Program-made: the position numbers and the translations under genes
Shown: positions 1 to 7,192 of the stretch, piece after piece
How positions within the stretch are numbered: position 1 is the first letter of the stretch
How the letters are laid out: every line of letters starts with the position of its first letter
Notes under the pieces: model-generated
Databases searched by the model: none
What the model was told of the DNA's origin: nothing
The model's input: the letters and a program-made list of their open reading frames with translations, nothing else
Assembly (NCBI GenBank): GCA_900113385.1
Contig: FOPE01000005.1
Location: 1-64,000 of the forward strand
Direction: 5' to 3'
DNA: 64,000 nucleotides
From: Lachnospiraceae bacterium C7
Lineage (GTDB): Bacteria; Bacillota; Clostridia; Lachnospirales; Lachnospiraceae

Positions 1-1
1 C

Positions 2-238
2 TATAGACTCGCACAGTTTATAGAATACAAAGCCAAGTTAGCAGGTATAGCAGTTGAGTACGTAAATCCTGCATACACAAGTCAGACATGTCCTGTTTGC
101 GGTCATGTGCATCATGCCAATGACAGAATTTATGCTTGTAAATGCGGATTCCACATTCACAGAGATATTCTTGGGGCTATGAATATCTGCAACTCAACTG
201 AGTATGTTGGCGATAGCGATATCAGACATACTGCGTAG
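2..238 (+). CDS. tnpB: TnpB, RNA-guided nuclease of IS200/IS605 elements, C-terminal 78 residues
   Basis: Frame 2 is open from the window edge to the TAG at 236-238. The peptide has the zinc-ribbon cysteines CPVCG and CKCG spaced as in TnpB/OrfB, preceded by the typical YTSQTC segment, and then HRDILGAMNI, which holds the third RuvC aspartate in the family. TnpB is a transposon-encoded nuclease, ancestral to Cas12, that is guided by the omega RNA made from the element's right end. The catalytic ends visible here look intact, so the protein may be active; the N-terminal two thirds lie outside the window. Confidence 0.9.
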   Translation, partial: YRLAQFIEYKAKLAGIAVEYVNPAYTSQTCPVCGHVHHANDRIYACKCGFHIHRDILGAMNICNSTEYVGDSDIRHTA

Positions 239-375
239 GGAACTATATGTTCTGCCTTGCGATGGGTAATGGCATACCCATACCTTGCACTACGACCTAA
301 CAGAAATGTACTGGTCAGCCACTATGTAGTGGCAGGTAGCAAGAATCCCCTGCCTTTAGGCATGGGGAGTGTCAA
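200..375 (+). ncRNA. Probable omega RNA (reRNA) scaffold of the TnpB element
   Basis: In this family the guide-RNA scaffold is transcribed from the 3' end of tnpB through the right end, and the guide is the flanking DNA just after it. Three hairpins are visible: 262-281 (arms ATGGGTA and TACCCAT), 319-332 (CCACTA and TAGTGG) and 347-366 (CCCC..GCC and GGC..GGGG). The scaffold would end at TCAA 372-375, so the current guide would begin at 376 with AGATAAAGAACAGG. The 5' boundary given is a guess. Confidence 0.5.
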
Positions 376-592
376 AGATAAAGAACAGGAGATGTATGAC
401 AGAGCAGCTATTTCTAGAGATATAAGAAATCAGTGTTTGATTTGGTCTGCATTAATGCTCATAGGTACGTTGCTTTCTTTTATTATATCGCCTTATATGG
501 CTATTCCTACGTTTATCATTTGGGGCTTTTTGTTTTTTAAGGATACTCACATGGATCCTCATAAGGCATTTGATAAGTATCTGCTGAAATAA
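376..592 (+). pseudogene. 3' fragment of a small membrane-protein gene interrupted by the IS element
   Basis: Right after the element the reading frame codes for about 71 residues. There is a charged stretch, two hydrophobic segments (LIWSALMLIGTLLSFII and a second ending IIWGFLFF), and a polar tail ending DKYLLK. The frame also runs back into the element (from a TTG at 257), but that part is element sequence, not gene. An ATG at 392 would give 66 residues, but its GGAG sits directly against the start codon, too close to work well. The simplest reading is a host gene whose 5' part lies beyond the left end of the element. The product is not recognised. Confidence 0.55.
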
Positions 593-702
593 ATTGCTAT
601 TTTAACTTGGGATTTGCAGAGAACTTCTACAAGAGAAAGAGCTCGATAACTTCAAATTTGCAGGGATGTTAGGAACATAAAATCAGAATTTAATCCTAAT
701 AA

Positions 703-737
703 TGGGTCTTAGTGATATATTACTAAGGCTCATTTTT
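703..737 (+). terminator. Rho-independent terminator
   Basis: An 11-bp stem (703-713 with 722-732, including G-T pairs) around an 8-base loop is followed by TTTTTG. It would end transcription coming from the IS element and the truncated membrane-protein gene. Confidence 0.7.
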
Positions 738-781
738 GTAATAAATTCAAAAAGATAAAGTGTAAAATATCAGAATAGGTC

Positions 782-806
782 ACTTGTGGTCACTGTGACC
801 ACAAGT
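782..806. repeat. Perfect 25-bp palindrome
   Basis: The arms ACTTGTGGTCAC (782-793) and GTGACCACAAGT (795-806) are perfect reverse complements around one central base. There is no T tract next to it on either side, so it is unlikely to be a terminator. It could be an operator or a remnant of a mobile-element end. Confidence 0.6.
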
Positions 807-835
807 TGAAAATTTTATATGAGTTAATTAATAAA

Positions 836-893
836 AGGCTGTTTAGCTGCTTTAGAACAGAGAGTTCAAAAGTATGCTGAACGGTCTTTTTTG
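836..893 (+). terminator. Long hairpin followed by a T run
   Basis: Bases 836-847 pair with 875-886 along 12 positions (some G-T pairs). Further pairing inside brings GAAC near 855 together with GTTC near 865. The sequence TCTTTTTTG follows. No gene ends directly before it, so it may be left from a lost gene. Confidence 0.5.
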
Positions 894-900
894 TATTTAA

Positions 901-1032
901 ATATCTATCGATTTTAGAAGAAAACTTATTAGTGAGAATCCCAATGCTGATTTTATCCTTTTGAATGGAAATAGAATGCAGATTAAGAGAGTGAAATTTG
1001 AGGCATATATTGATCGCATGGATGCTATATAA
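901..1032 (+). pseudogene. Short open remnant, product not recognised
   Basis: The frame 901-1032 is open for 43 codons and ends in TAA. It reads like ordinary protein (for example ISENPNADFILLNG and IKRVKFEAYIDRM), but it has no start codon with a ribosome site and a stop lies immediately upstream at 898-900. It is probably the 3' remnant of a decayed gene. Its neighbours are an IS element and palindromes, so a mobile-element gene is possible, but no family could be assigned. Confidence 0.25.
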
Positions 1033-1095
1033 CCCATGAAGCATTCCTTAGAAGATATGTAAAATACAGGGAAAGGAGGTGTCCCGTGGAGGTTT

Positions 1096-1118
1096 GTGAT
1101 ATACTAACACTATGTCAC
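1096..1118. repeat. 23-bp imperfect palindrome between two GGAGG motifs
   Basis: The half-sites GTGATATACT and CTATGTCAC read as near reverse complements (GTGAYATA in both directions). The site lies between GGAGGT at 1076-1081 and GGAGGT at 1127-1132. The second of these precedes a 17-codon frame starting with ATG at 1139. The arrangement resembles a recombinase site or an operator, but nothing proves either. Confidence 0.3.
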
Positions 1119-1207
1119 ATCTCCTCGGAGGTAGATACATGGAACCAAAGAGACGAGGTTATAGTACGTTTCTGGATTTTGAAAAAATTTAAGGAGATAA
1201 AATTAGC

Positions 1208-1723
1208 ATGATAAAGGTATTATTCATCTGCCACGGCAATATCTGCCGTTCAACTATGGCAGAAAGCGTTTTTACTGATATGGTATATAACGCTTCAAAC
1301 TACAAAGTAAAAGATATAAGAAAAGAACTAGGAATTGAATTTGAAATTGATTCAGCAGCAACTAGTAGAGAGGAAATAGGTAATGGACCACATTATGGTA
1401 CAGTATCTAAGTTAGAATCGTTAAATATTCCTGTCGTTCCTCATAGAGCACGTCAGATGACAAGGGACGATTATTTGCATTACGACTACATAATAGGAAT
1501 GGATCAGGTAAATATTAGAAATATTGCTAGAATAGCAGGAGGCGATCCAGAAGAAAAAATATTTAAAATGTTACAATTTGCGGATTATGAAAAAACATAC
1601 GAATTAAATCAGAACGCAAAAGATGTAGCAGATCCGTGGTATACAGGTAACTTTGATGTAACTTATTCAGATATATCAAAAGGCTTACGCGGATTATTAG
1701 CTTACATAGAAAAAAATAATTAA
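1208..1723 (+). CDS. Low-molecular-weight protein-tyrosine phosphatase
   Basis: This cytoplasmic phosphatase removes phosphate from protein tyrosine (or, in Bacillus YwlE, from phosphoarginine). The P-loop CHGNICRS is at residues 8-15, giving the nucleophile Cys8 and Arg14. The general-acid Asp142 sits in DPWYTGNF, in the place usual for the family. At 171 residues it is slightly longer than the typical 150-160. AAGGAGATAAAA precedes the ATG with good spacing. The gene stands alone, follows decayed DNA and ends at a strong shared terminator, so context says nothing about its substrate; partners in capsule-kinase systems (Wzb type) are not visible here. Confidence 0.9.
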   Translation: MIKVLFICHGNICRSTMAESVFTDMVYNASNYKVKDIRKELGIEFEIDSAATSREEIGNGPHYGTVSKLESLNIPVVPHRARQMTRDDYLHYDYIIGMDQVNIRNIARIAGGDPEEKIFKMLQFADYEKTYELNQNAKDVADPWYTGNFDVTYSDISKGLRGLLAYIEKNN

Positions 1724-1728
1724 AAAAT

Positions 1729-1777
1729 AAATTCCACCTATAAAAACCAAGTTGAGTTTTTGTAGGTGGAATTTTTA
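1729..1777. terminator. Bidirectional terminator between the phosphatase and the chemotaxis gene
   Basis: An 11-bp outer stem (AATTCCACCTA with TAGGTGGAATT) encloses an inner AAAAAC/GTTTTT stem. T runs exist on both strands (ATTTTTAT on plus, the complement of AAAAAATAA on minus). It sits between two converging stop codons. Confidence 0.85.
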
Positions 1778-1802
1778 TAAAAAGTTATGGAAAAGCAAAA
1801 AT

Positions 1803-3827
1803 TTACAGTTTAAATGTATTAACAGATTCGTTGATAGTATCTGCGCCGTTAGATACACCAACGGAACTTTCTTTTATTTTCAAGCTAGAAGAAGAAACGT
1901 TTTCAGCACTTGAAGTTAATTTGTCGAGAGAAGCAGAAATTTCTTCAGAGCTAGCAGCTTGCTCTTCAGCAATGGAAGCCAAGCTAGTTGCAATTTCATT
2001 TACAGCATTCATATCCGTTATCATTTCTTGTACAGTATCTCCGGTTACGCCCAGATTTGTGAAAATTTTCTCGAAGGTCTTTTCGGCAGTTTCTACAGAT
2101 TCCGTACTGCGTTTAATAGCATCTACATTTTCTGTTGATTTTTTAGCAAGAGAAGTAATCTGTTCAGCAATATCTCCAATAATAGAAGCAATCTCAGTAG
2201 TTGCATCAGCACTATCATTTGCTAATTTTCCAATTTCATCAGCAACAACTGCAAAACCTTTACCAGCTTCACCGGCTCTAGCAGCTTCGATAGAAGCATT
2301 TAGAGAAAGAAGGTTAGTTTGGCTAGCAATGGAGTTAATCATTTCGATAATGTTATTAATTTGTTTAGCAGATTCATCTACATGTTCAACTGCACTATTA
2401 ACATCTGACATAGATTTTGAAATATTATCCATATTTTCAGTTACGCTACGCATATCATTTTTACCTTGATTAGCTATGTCTACAAGTTCTTTCATAACAG
2501 TATTAGTTTCAGTTCCTTGTGCAGTTAATGTACCAACTTTATCTGCAAGGGAAGTGGCATCATTTGAAAGCTCAGAAACGGCTTGAGCCATGCCTTCAAC
2601 AGTACCTTTAAGCATATTCATTGAATCAGATTGTTCTTTTGCCTCATTGTACATAGTGGATGACTCGTCTTTACTAGTGTCAGCTTCATAAGAAAGTTGG
2701 TCAGAAACTTCTTTCATAGTACTTAAGGTTATATGCATATTTGAAATAAATTTTCGCATATTGTGATTCATTTCACCAATTTCATCGTTGTTACGGTCAG
2801 GAATATCTATAGTAAAATCCTTATTTGTAATACCAATAATAACCTCAGTTAAATTCTTGACTGGTTTAGATACAACTGATGACATTGTAAAAAGCATTAC
2901 AATTGTTATGATAATAATCATAATAATTGCTGCACAACTACAGATAATCATAAAACGATTTAAATCAGCCAATACATCATCTTCATCTACATATGAAATT
3001 AAAGTCCAATTAGTTCCAGGAACTTTTTCATAATCTACGTAGAAGGATTTTCCGTTACCTTCAAGTTTTAAAACCTTAGAAGGATTAGACTGAAGTTTGC
3101 TATAAATATGTGTTAAAAGTAAATCATCAGAATGATCTTTTACACTAGTACCACTAAATTTTTCATTTGAATAAGCAATTATCATATCATCACTTAAAAG
3201 AAGAGACGAGCCTTTACCCATAGGTTTTAAAGCATTTGTTTTTTCTGTAATAGACGAAAGGAAAAAGTCAGCTGCTGCAACACCATCTCGACCATCTTTT
3301 AAAGTGATTGCTCGTGAAATAGGTACAACTAGCTTACCTGTAACTAAATCTAAATAAGGTTCTCCAGTTGTAAAAGTTTCATGTTTTAAACCTTCTGCGT
3401 ACCAACTACGCTCTGTAACTACATAATCATCAGCAGGTACCCATCCACTTAAATCGATAAGTTGGCCATTACTGAGTCCTAGGTATATGCCGTTTGGAGC
3501 ATCTGTACTAAACTGTTTAGAGTTTTCAAGAAAAGAAAAAAGGTCATCATCATCTCGGAATTCTCTGTTTTCTAGAGTTAGAGCCATTGAATTAGCTTCA
3601 CCTAAAAAGTTTGAAATATCACATCCAACACTATTTGCATTTGAAGCAGTTTCTTGTTTTAAACCATTTTCAGCAGAACTTAAAATTATAGTTCTTGCAT
3701 TGAAAATAAGAAAAATAATTACAATGGCAATTGAAAAAATAATCAGAGGTAAAATTCGACGTAATAGTTTACCACTGATGGTTTTGTTAAACCTTTTAAT
3801 GTCTTTGTTTTGAATTTTGCCTTCCAT
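1803..3827 (-). CDS. Methyl-accepting chemotaxis protein with Cache-type sensor
   Basis: This is a transmembrane receptor that passes ligand signals to CheA/CheW. From the N-terminus it has a first membrane helix (about residues 20-42), an extracellular region of about 240 residues resembling a double-Cache sensor, and a second membrane helix rich in Ile and Met. A HAMP region and a long coiled-coil signalling domain follow, with the conserved tip around AARAGEAGKGFAVVADEIG. It ends in NTFKL, with no CheB/CheR docking pentapeptide. The start chosen (674 residues) follows AAGGAGG; an in-frame ATG 30 codons upstream lacks such a site and would add an odd hydrophobic leader. The ligand cannot be read from sequence. 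It implies a motile cell. Confidence 0.93.
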   Translation of the reverse strand: MEGKIQNKDIKRFNKTISGKLLRRILPLIIFSIAIVIIFLIFNARTIILSSAENGLKQETASNANSVGCDISNFLGEANSMALTLENREFRDDDDLFSFLENSKQFSTDAPNGIYLGLSNGQLIDLSGWVPADDYVVTERSWYAEGLKHETFTTGEPYLDLVTGKLVVPISRAITLKDGRDGVAAADFFLSSITEKTNALKPMGKGSSLLLSDDMIIAYSNEKFSGTSVKDHSDDLLLTHIYSKLQSNPSKVLKLEGNGKSFYVDYEKVPGTNWTLISYVDEDDVLADLNRFMIICSCAAIIMIIIITIVMLFTMSSVVSKPVKNLTEVIIGITNKDFTIDIPDRNNDEIGEMNHNMRKFISNMHITLSTMKEVSDQLSYEADTSKDESSTMYNEAKEQSDSMNMLKGTVEGMAQAVSELSNDATSLADKVGTLTAQGTETNTVMKELVDIANQGKNDMRSVTENMDNISKSMSDVNSAVEHVDESAKQINNIIEMINSIASQTNLLSLNASIEAARAGEAGKGFAVVADEIGKLANDSADATTEIASIIGDIAEQITSLAKKSTENVDAIKRSTESVETAEKTFEKIFTNLGVTGDTVQEMITDMNAVNEIATSLASIAEEQAASSEEISASLDKLTSSAENVSSSSLKIKESSVGVSNGADTINESVNTFKL

Positions 3828-4135
3828 ATAAGGCCTCCTTAATTTTTTTGTGAAAAAAATGATAAAAGTGCTAAAATGGTAAAGTATATACACAATTAAA
3901 TGAATTGTAATAGACATAATTTATATAACATTTTATGGTAAATGTAATTATATGGTATATAACTTTACAGATTTCTTATAGTGTTTATCGTAAGAAAAGT
4001 TACAATAATTTATTTAATAAGAAAAACAAAAAGACAATAAATTATTAAAAAATAATAAAGTGTAAAAAGTAATAAATTTAAAAAAAATAATATAAATAAT
4101 AAACAAATAACTAAGTACATTAATAGGAGATTTCA
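3828..4135. other. Divergent intergenic region, very AT-rich
   Basis: This stretch separates the chemotaxis gene (minus) from the UDG-like gene (plus) and should hold both promoters. A 7-bp inverted repeat, TTTCTTA 3972-3978 with TAAGAAA 3991-3997, lies in the middle. No convincing -35/-10 pair, sigma-28 promoter or small gene stood out. Confidence 0.4.
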
Positions 4136-4714
4136 ATGAAGATAGATGAAATTATAGAGCAATTAAAAAATGATCAACGTAACAAAGAATATACTGACAG
4201 AGGAATTCCACCAGTTTTTCAAGTTAGTGAAAATGCCAAAATTCTAGTTATAGGACAGGCTCCAGGCAAAAAAGTTGAAGAAACCCTTATTCCATTTAAC
4301 GATAAATCAGGTGAAAAATTAGTTGACTGGATGGGAATAGATAAAAATACGTTTTATAGTGAAAAAATCGCAATTATGCCTATGGACTTTTATTACCCAG
4401 GAAAAGGAAAAGTAGGAGATTTGCCACCAAGAAAATTTATAGCAAACGAATATCATAAAGCTATAATGAATCTTATGCCTAATATAGAACTTACAATTTT
4501 AGTAGGAAAATATTCTATGGATTATTATTTGAGAGGTGTTAAAAAACGCAATTTAACAGAAACAGTTAGAAACTATAAAGAGTATTTACCTGATTTTTTC
4601 CCAATAGTGCATCCTAGTCCACTTAATTTTAGATGGCAAAAAAATAATCCTTGGTTTGAAGAAGAGATTGTACCAGAACTAAGACAAAGAATTCAGAATA
4701 TTTTGTTGACATAA
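4136..4714 (+). CDS. Uracil-DNA glycosylase family protein
   Basis: Proteins of this superfamily cut damaged bases such as uracil out of DNA at the start of base-excision repair. The motif GQAPG at residues 40-44 matches the water-activating loop of family 4/5-like enzymes, and HPSP at 159-162 matches the conserved C-terminal loop. The 192-residue length is normal. No four-cysteine iron-sulfur set typical of family 4 is visible, so it belongs to a cluster-less subgroup and its real substrate is uncertain. AGGAG precedes the ATG. A MutS-like gene follows after 78 bases on the same strand, suggesting a repair pair. Confidence 0.8.
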   Translation: MKIDEIIEQLKNDQRNKEYTDRGIPPVFQVSENAKILVIGQAPGKKVEETLIPFNDKSGEKLVDWMGIDKNTFYSEKIAIMPMDFYYPGKGKVGDLPPRKFIANEYHKAIMNLMPNIELTILVGKYSMDYYLRGVKKRNLTETVRNYKEYLPDFFPIVHPSPLNFRWQKNNPWFEEEIVPELRQRIQNILLT

Positions 4715-4792
4715 TTTAATAAATGAAATACCATAAAATTAGCTAAGCAAGGGAAAATGCTTAGTTAATTTAAGGTAAGGAAATGAGTTAAA

Positions 4793-6517
4793 ATGAACAA
4801 CAAAAAATTTAGTATTTTGTACCCGGATAATGGTGCAAAGTTTAAAAAATTAAGTGATGTAGCCGTACACGATTTAGGTATGGACATCATATGTAAGAGA
4901 GTTTCTATGAAGGAACAGGAACAAAATTTAATTATGGGTATTATATCTAACATGTCTGATGACCCATATGTAACAAAATATCGTTGTGATATTTTTGATG
5001 ATATTCTAAAAAACAAATCAATGCGAGAAGAACTTATGTCTATCCTCGATAAAATCAACTTTTTAAGAGAATACGGAAGTTCAAAACACAATATGGACAG
5101 TGAAATAGGTACATGGGACTTACTTCACCAGCTAGAAGAGATTCGAGATTATATTAAATGCATCGAGGCAATCTATAGTTGTTTAGAAAATGCAGATTTA
5201 CATTCAGATGGTTTACTTGGTTTAAAGAAATATGTATCTGATTTGTACAATGACAATGGATTTAAAGAATTAAAAGAAGATATTGCTAACCTAAAATGTG
5301 ATACATCTAATTTAAAGAGTGTTACTGTTGGAATCAATTTAAATAACAGATTCGAGGCAGAGAGCATAGGTCTTATTTCTGTAAATAGTAAACAGTTTAC
5401 AAAGTCTAATTTAATTGGAAATTTCTGCGATAGATTTTCAACAAAAGATAACATCAAGGATACATTAGAGTGGAAAGATAATTACAGATACAACCAATTA
5501 AGCGAATCTGATGCAGCTACATTTAATAAGGTTTTGAACAAAAGTGCGGTTAATACAATGGTAGCAAATTCATCGGCTACAACTCTAGGAATTATTGGAG
5601 TTATTGAAGGTAGTGGAACAGAAGGTGTTACACACTACATGGATCGAATCACAAATCGTCTTTTATCACATACAGTGAAAAATCTCAGAGATGTTCTAAA
5701 AAAATATACAACTTTGACAATTACAAATATTACAGATTTAATGCCAGAGTTTACATATTACATTCGTTGGGCAGAATACATTGAAAACTTGCAGAAACAA
5801 GGTGCAAAATTTGCAAAAGCTACAGTGATTCAAGAATTAGGAGAATCTAATGATAATGCTCGTACAATGCATGCTAAAGGCATTTATAATTTAAAACTTG
5901 CTGCTATTGCTACAAAGGAGCATGAAGAAATTATTACAAATGACATTGATTTTACTGATGAGCATAGAGTTTATATTTTGACAGGTGCTAATAGAGGTGG
6001 AAAGACTACTATTACTCAAGCAGTTGGTCAGCTTTATTTATTAGCACAGGGTGGAATTTATATTCCAGGTGATTCATTTGAATTTGCACCAGTTGATGGC
6101 ATTTATACACACTTCCCAGCAGATGAGGATCAAACTATGGATTTAGGAAGATTAGGAGAAGAGTGTAAACGTTTTAGAGAAATTTATAAAGAAGCCACAA
6201 ATAAGAGTCTTATGCTATTAAATGAAACATTTTCTACAACATCTTTTGAGGAAGGATATTATATTGCAAAAGATTCTGTTAGAGCAATTATGCAAAAGGG
6301 TATTAGTACAGTTTATAATACACATATGCATAAGCTAGCTAGAGATATTGATGAGATGAATGCAGAACCATGTAAGGACAAAGCAGTTTCTTTAGTTACA
6401 AAATCAGATGAAGGAAAACGTTCTTACAAGGTTGTAATTTGTCCACCATCTGGAAAATCTTACGCTAAGGACATTGCAGAAAAATATGGCGTAACTTATG
6501 AAATGCTTGTAGAGTAA
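4793..6517 (+). CDS. MutS-like ATPase (short MutS homologue)
   Basis: The C-terminal third is a MutS domain V ATPase: Walker A GANRGGKT at residues 398-405, the aromatic/Gly-rich stretch AQGGIYIPGD, Walker B-like LMLLNET at 473-479, and the VYNTHMHKL segment near 507. The N-terminal mismatch-recognition domain and its Phe-X-Glu motif are absent; the first 390 residues resemble only the lever and clamp part. At 574 residues it is far shorter than MutS (about 870), and no Smr nuclease tail of MutS2 is present. Walker B has Asn477 where MutS has Asp, with the catalytic Glu478 kept. It is probably a specialised MutS paralogue known in Clostridia, of unknown function, perhaps working with the UDG-like neighbour. 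Confidence 0.8.
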   Translation: MNNKKFSILYPDNGAKFKKLSDVAVHDLGMDIICKRVSMKEQEQNLIMGIISNMSDDPYVTKYRCDIFDDILKNKSMREELMSILDKINFLREYGSSKHNMDSEIGTWDLLHQLEEIRDYIKCIEAIYSCLENADLHSDGLLGLKKYVSDLYNDNGFKELKEDIANLKCDTSNLKSVTVGINLNNRFEAESIGLISVNSKQFTKSNLIGNFCDRFSTKDNIKDTLEWKDNYRYNQLSESDAATFNKVLNKSAVNTMVANSSATTLGIIGVIEGSGTEGVTHYMDRITNRLLSHTVKNLRDVLKKYTTLTITNITDLMPEFTYYIRWAEYIENLQKQGAKFAKATVIQELGESNDNARTMHAKGIYNLKLAAIATKEHEEIITNDIDFTDEHRVYILTGANRGGKTTITQAVGQLYLLAQGGIYIPGDSFEFAPVDGIYTHFPADEDQTMDLGRLGEECKRFREIYKEATNKSLMLLNETFSTTSFEEGYYIAKDSVRAIMQKGISTVYNTHMHKLARDIDEMNAEPCKDKAVSLVTKSDEGKRSYKVVICPPSGKSYAKDIAEKYGVTYEMLVE

Positions 6518-6648
6518 AAATGTCTATTATTATAAAATAAACACAAAAATAATAGGTTTATGTAAAAAAATCACACAAATTTATTTTGTGAGTTTTCTAC
6601 AAAACTTGCACATAAAACTGTAAAAAATAGCAGAAAATCAAAAAAACA

Positions 6649-6705
6649 CCTAAGTTCAATTGTTAATTTAGAAAATTAATTGTATAATTGGACTTGGGTC
6701 TTTTT
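6649..6705 (+). terminator. Rho-independent terminator after the MutS-like gene
   Basis: Arms CCTAAGTTCAATT (6649-6661) and AATTGGACTTGGG (6686-6698) pair along all 13 positions, counting G-T pairs. TCTTTTTG follows. Confidence 0.8.
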
Positions 6706-6868
6706 GTATTAATAAATATGGTTTTAACATTAGATAATATATAACAGGTGTTAAGTAATTGTCTTTAAGTGTGTGTTTTCCAATTACTAGTTTATGTTAT
6801 TGTCTTTGCTAGAATTATTTAACTTTTTTTCAAATAGGGCTCAAAAAAGCGAGGAAGGAAAAAGAAAA

Positions 6869-7192
6869 ATGCGTAATCAACTCAAAAAATGTTTTGCGTT
6901 CATGCTTTGCATGACCCTTATGTTGACTTCAATGGTATTTAACACACAACCAACTGAAGTTAAAGCAGCAGCAACTACCCCACAATCAGGACAAATCTAC
7001 TATTTAAAGAATAAAAATAGTGGAATGTATCTTCAAGTTGCAGGCAATTCATCTAATGCAGGAGCTAATGTAGTTCAATCTGCAGGTACAGGTTCAGAAG
7101 GTCAAAGATGGGTTTTAGAAAAAATAACTCAAATGGAACTTTCAGAATTCATCCAGCAACAGATATGTCCGGTGGAAAATCACTTGATGTAG
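6869..7192 (+). CDS. Secreted pectate lyase, 5' fragment (signal peptide and start of ricin-type lectin repeat), frameshifted
   Basis: The ATG at 6869 follows AGGAAGGA and starts a clear signal peptide: MRNQLKK, a hydrophobic core, then a likely cut near VKAAA at about residue 33. The mature part begins a ricin-type beta-trefoil repeat (QIYYLKNKNSGMYLQV through to GQRWVLEK). After WVLEK the frame is lost at a run of six A (7119-7124); the remaining residues up to the stop at 7192 are out of frame and meaningless. The true continuation is the frame that contains 7108-9384. One extra A would rejoin the two parts into a protein of about 840 residues. Confidence 0.75.
   Translation: MRNQLKKCFAFMLCMTLMLTSMVFNTQPTEVKAAATTPQSGQIYYLKNKNSGMYLQVAGNSSNAGANVVQSAGTGSEGQRWVLEKITQMELSEFIQQQICPVENHLM

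Larger units (their letters stand above)
1..375 (+). mobile_element. Right part of an IS200/IS605-family element (IS1341-like), cut by the window edge
   Basis: The window opens inside a tnpB gene. It is followed by a non-coding right end with three hairpins and a terminal TCAA at 372-375, the tetranucleotide known as the right cleavage site of IS608-like elements. The last hairpin, 347-366, has arms CCCC..GCC and GGC..GGGG and lies just before the terminal AGTGTCAA, as is usual for this family. Whether a tnpA transposase lies upstream cannot be seen. The element appears inserted in a host gene whose 3' part resumes at about 376. Confidence 0.8.

Noticed and set aside
257-592. A 111-codon frame from a TTG at 257, read as a complete gene
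   Set aside because: Its first 40 codons lie in the right end of the IS element and encode its hairpins; only the part from about 376 is host coding sequence.
1831-2469. Plus-strand frame of 212 codons opposite the chemotaxis gene
   Set aside because: It is the complement of a strongly supported receptor gene, and shows only the Ser/Ala-rich shadow expected there.
3828-3917. N-terminal extension of the chemotaxis receptor from an upstream in-frame ATG
   Set aside because: The extension crosses the AAGGAGG ribosome site of the shorter form and has no such site of its own.
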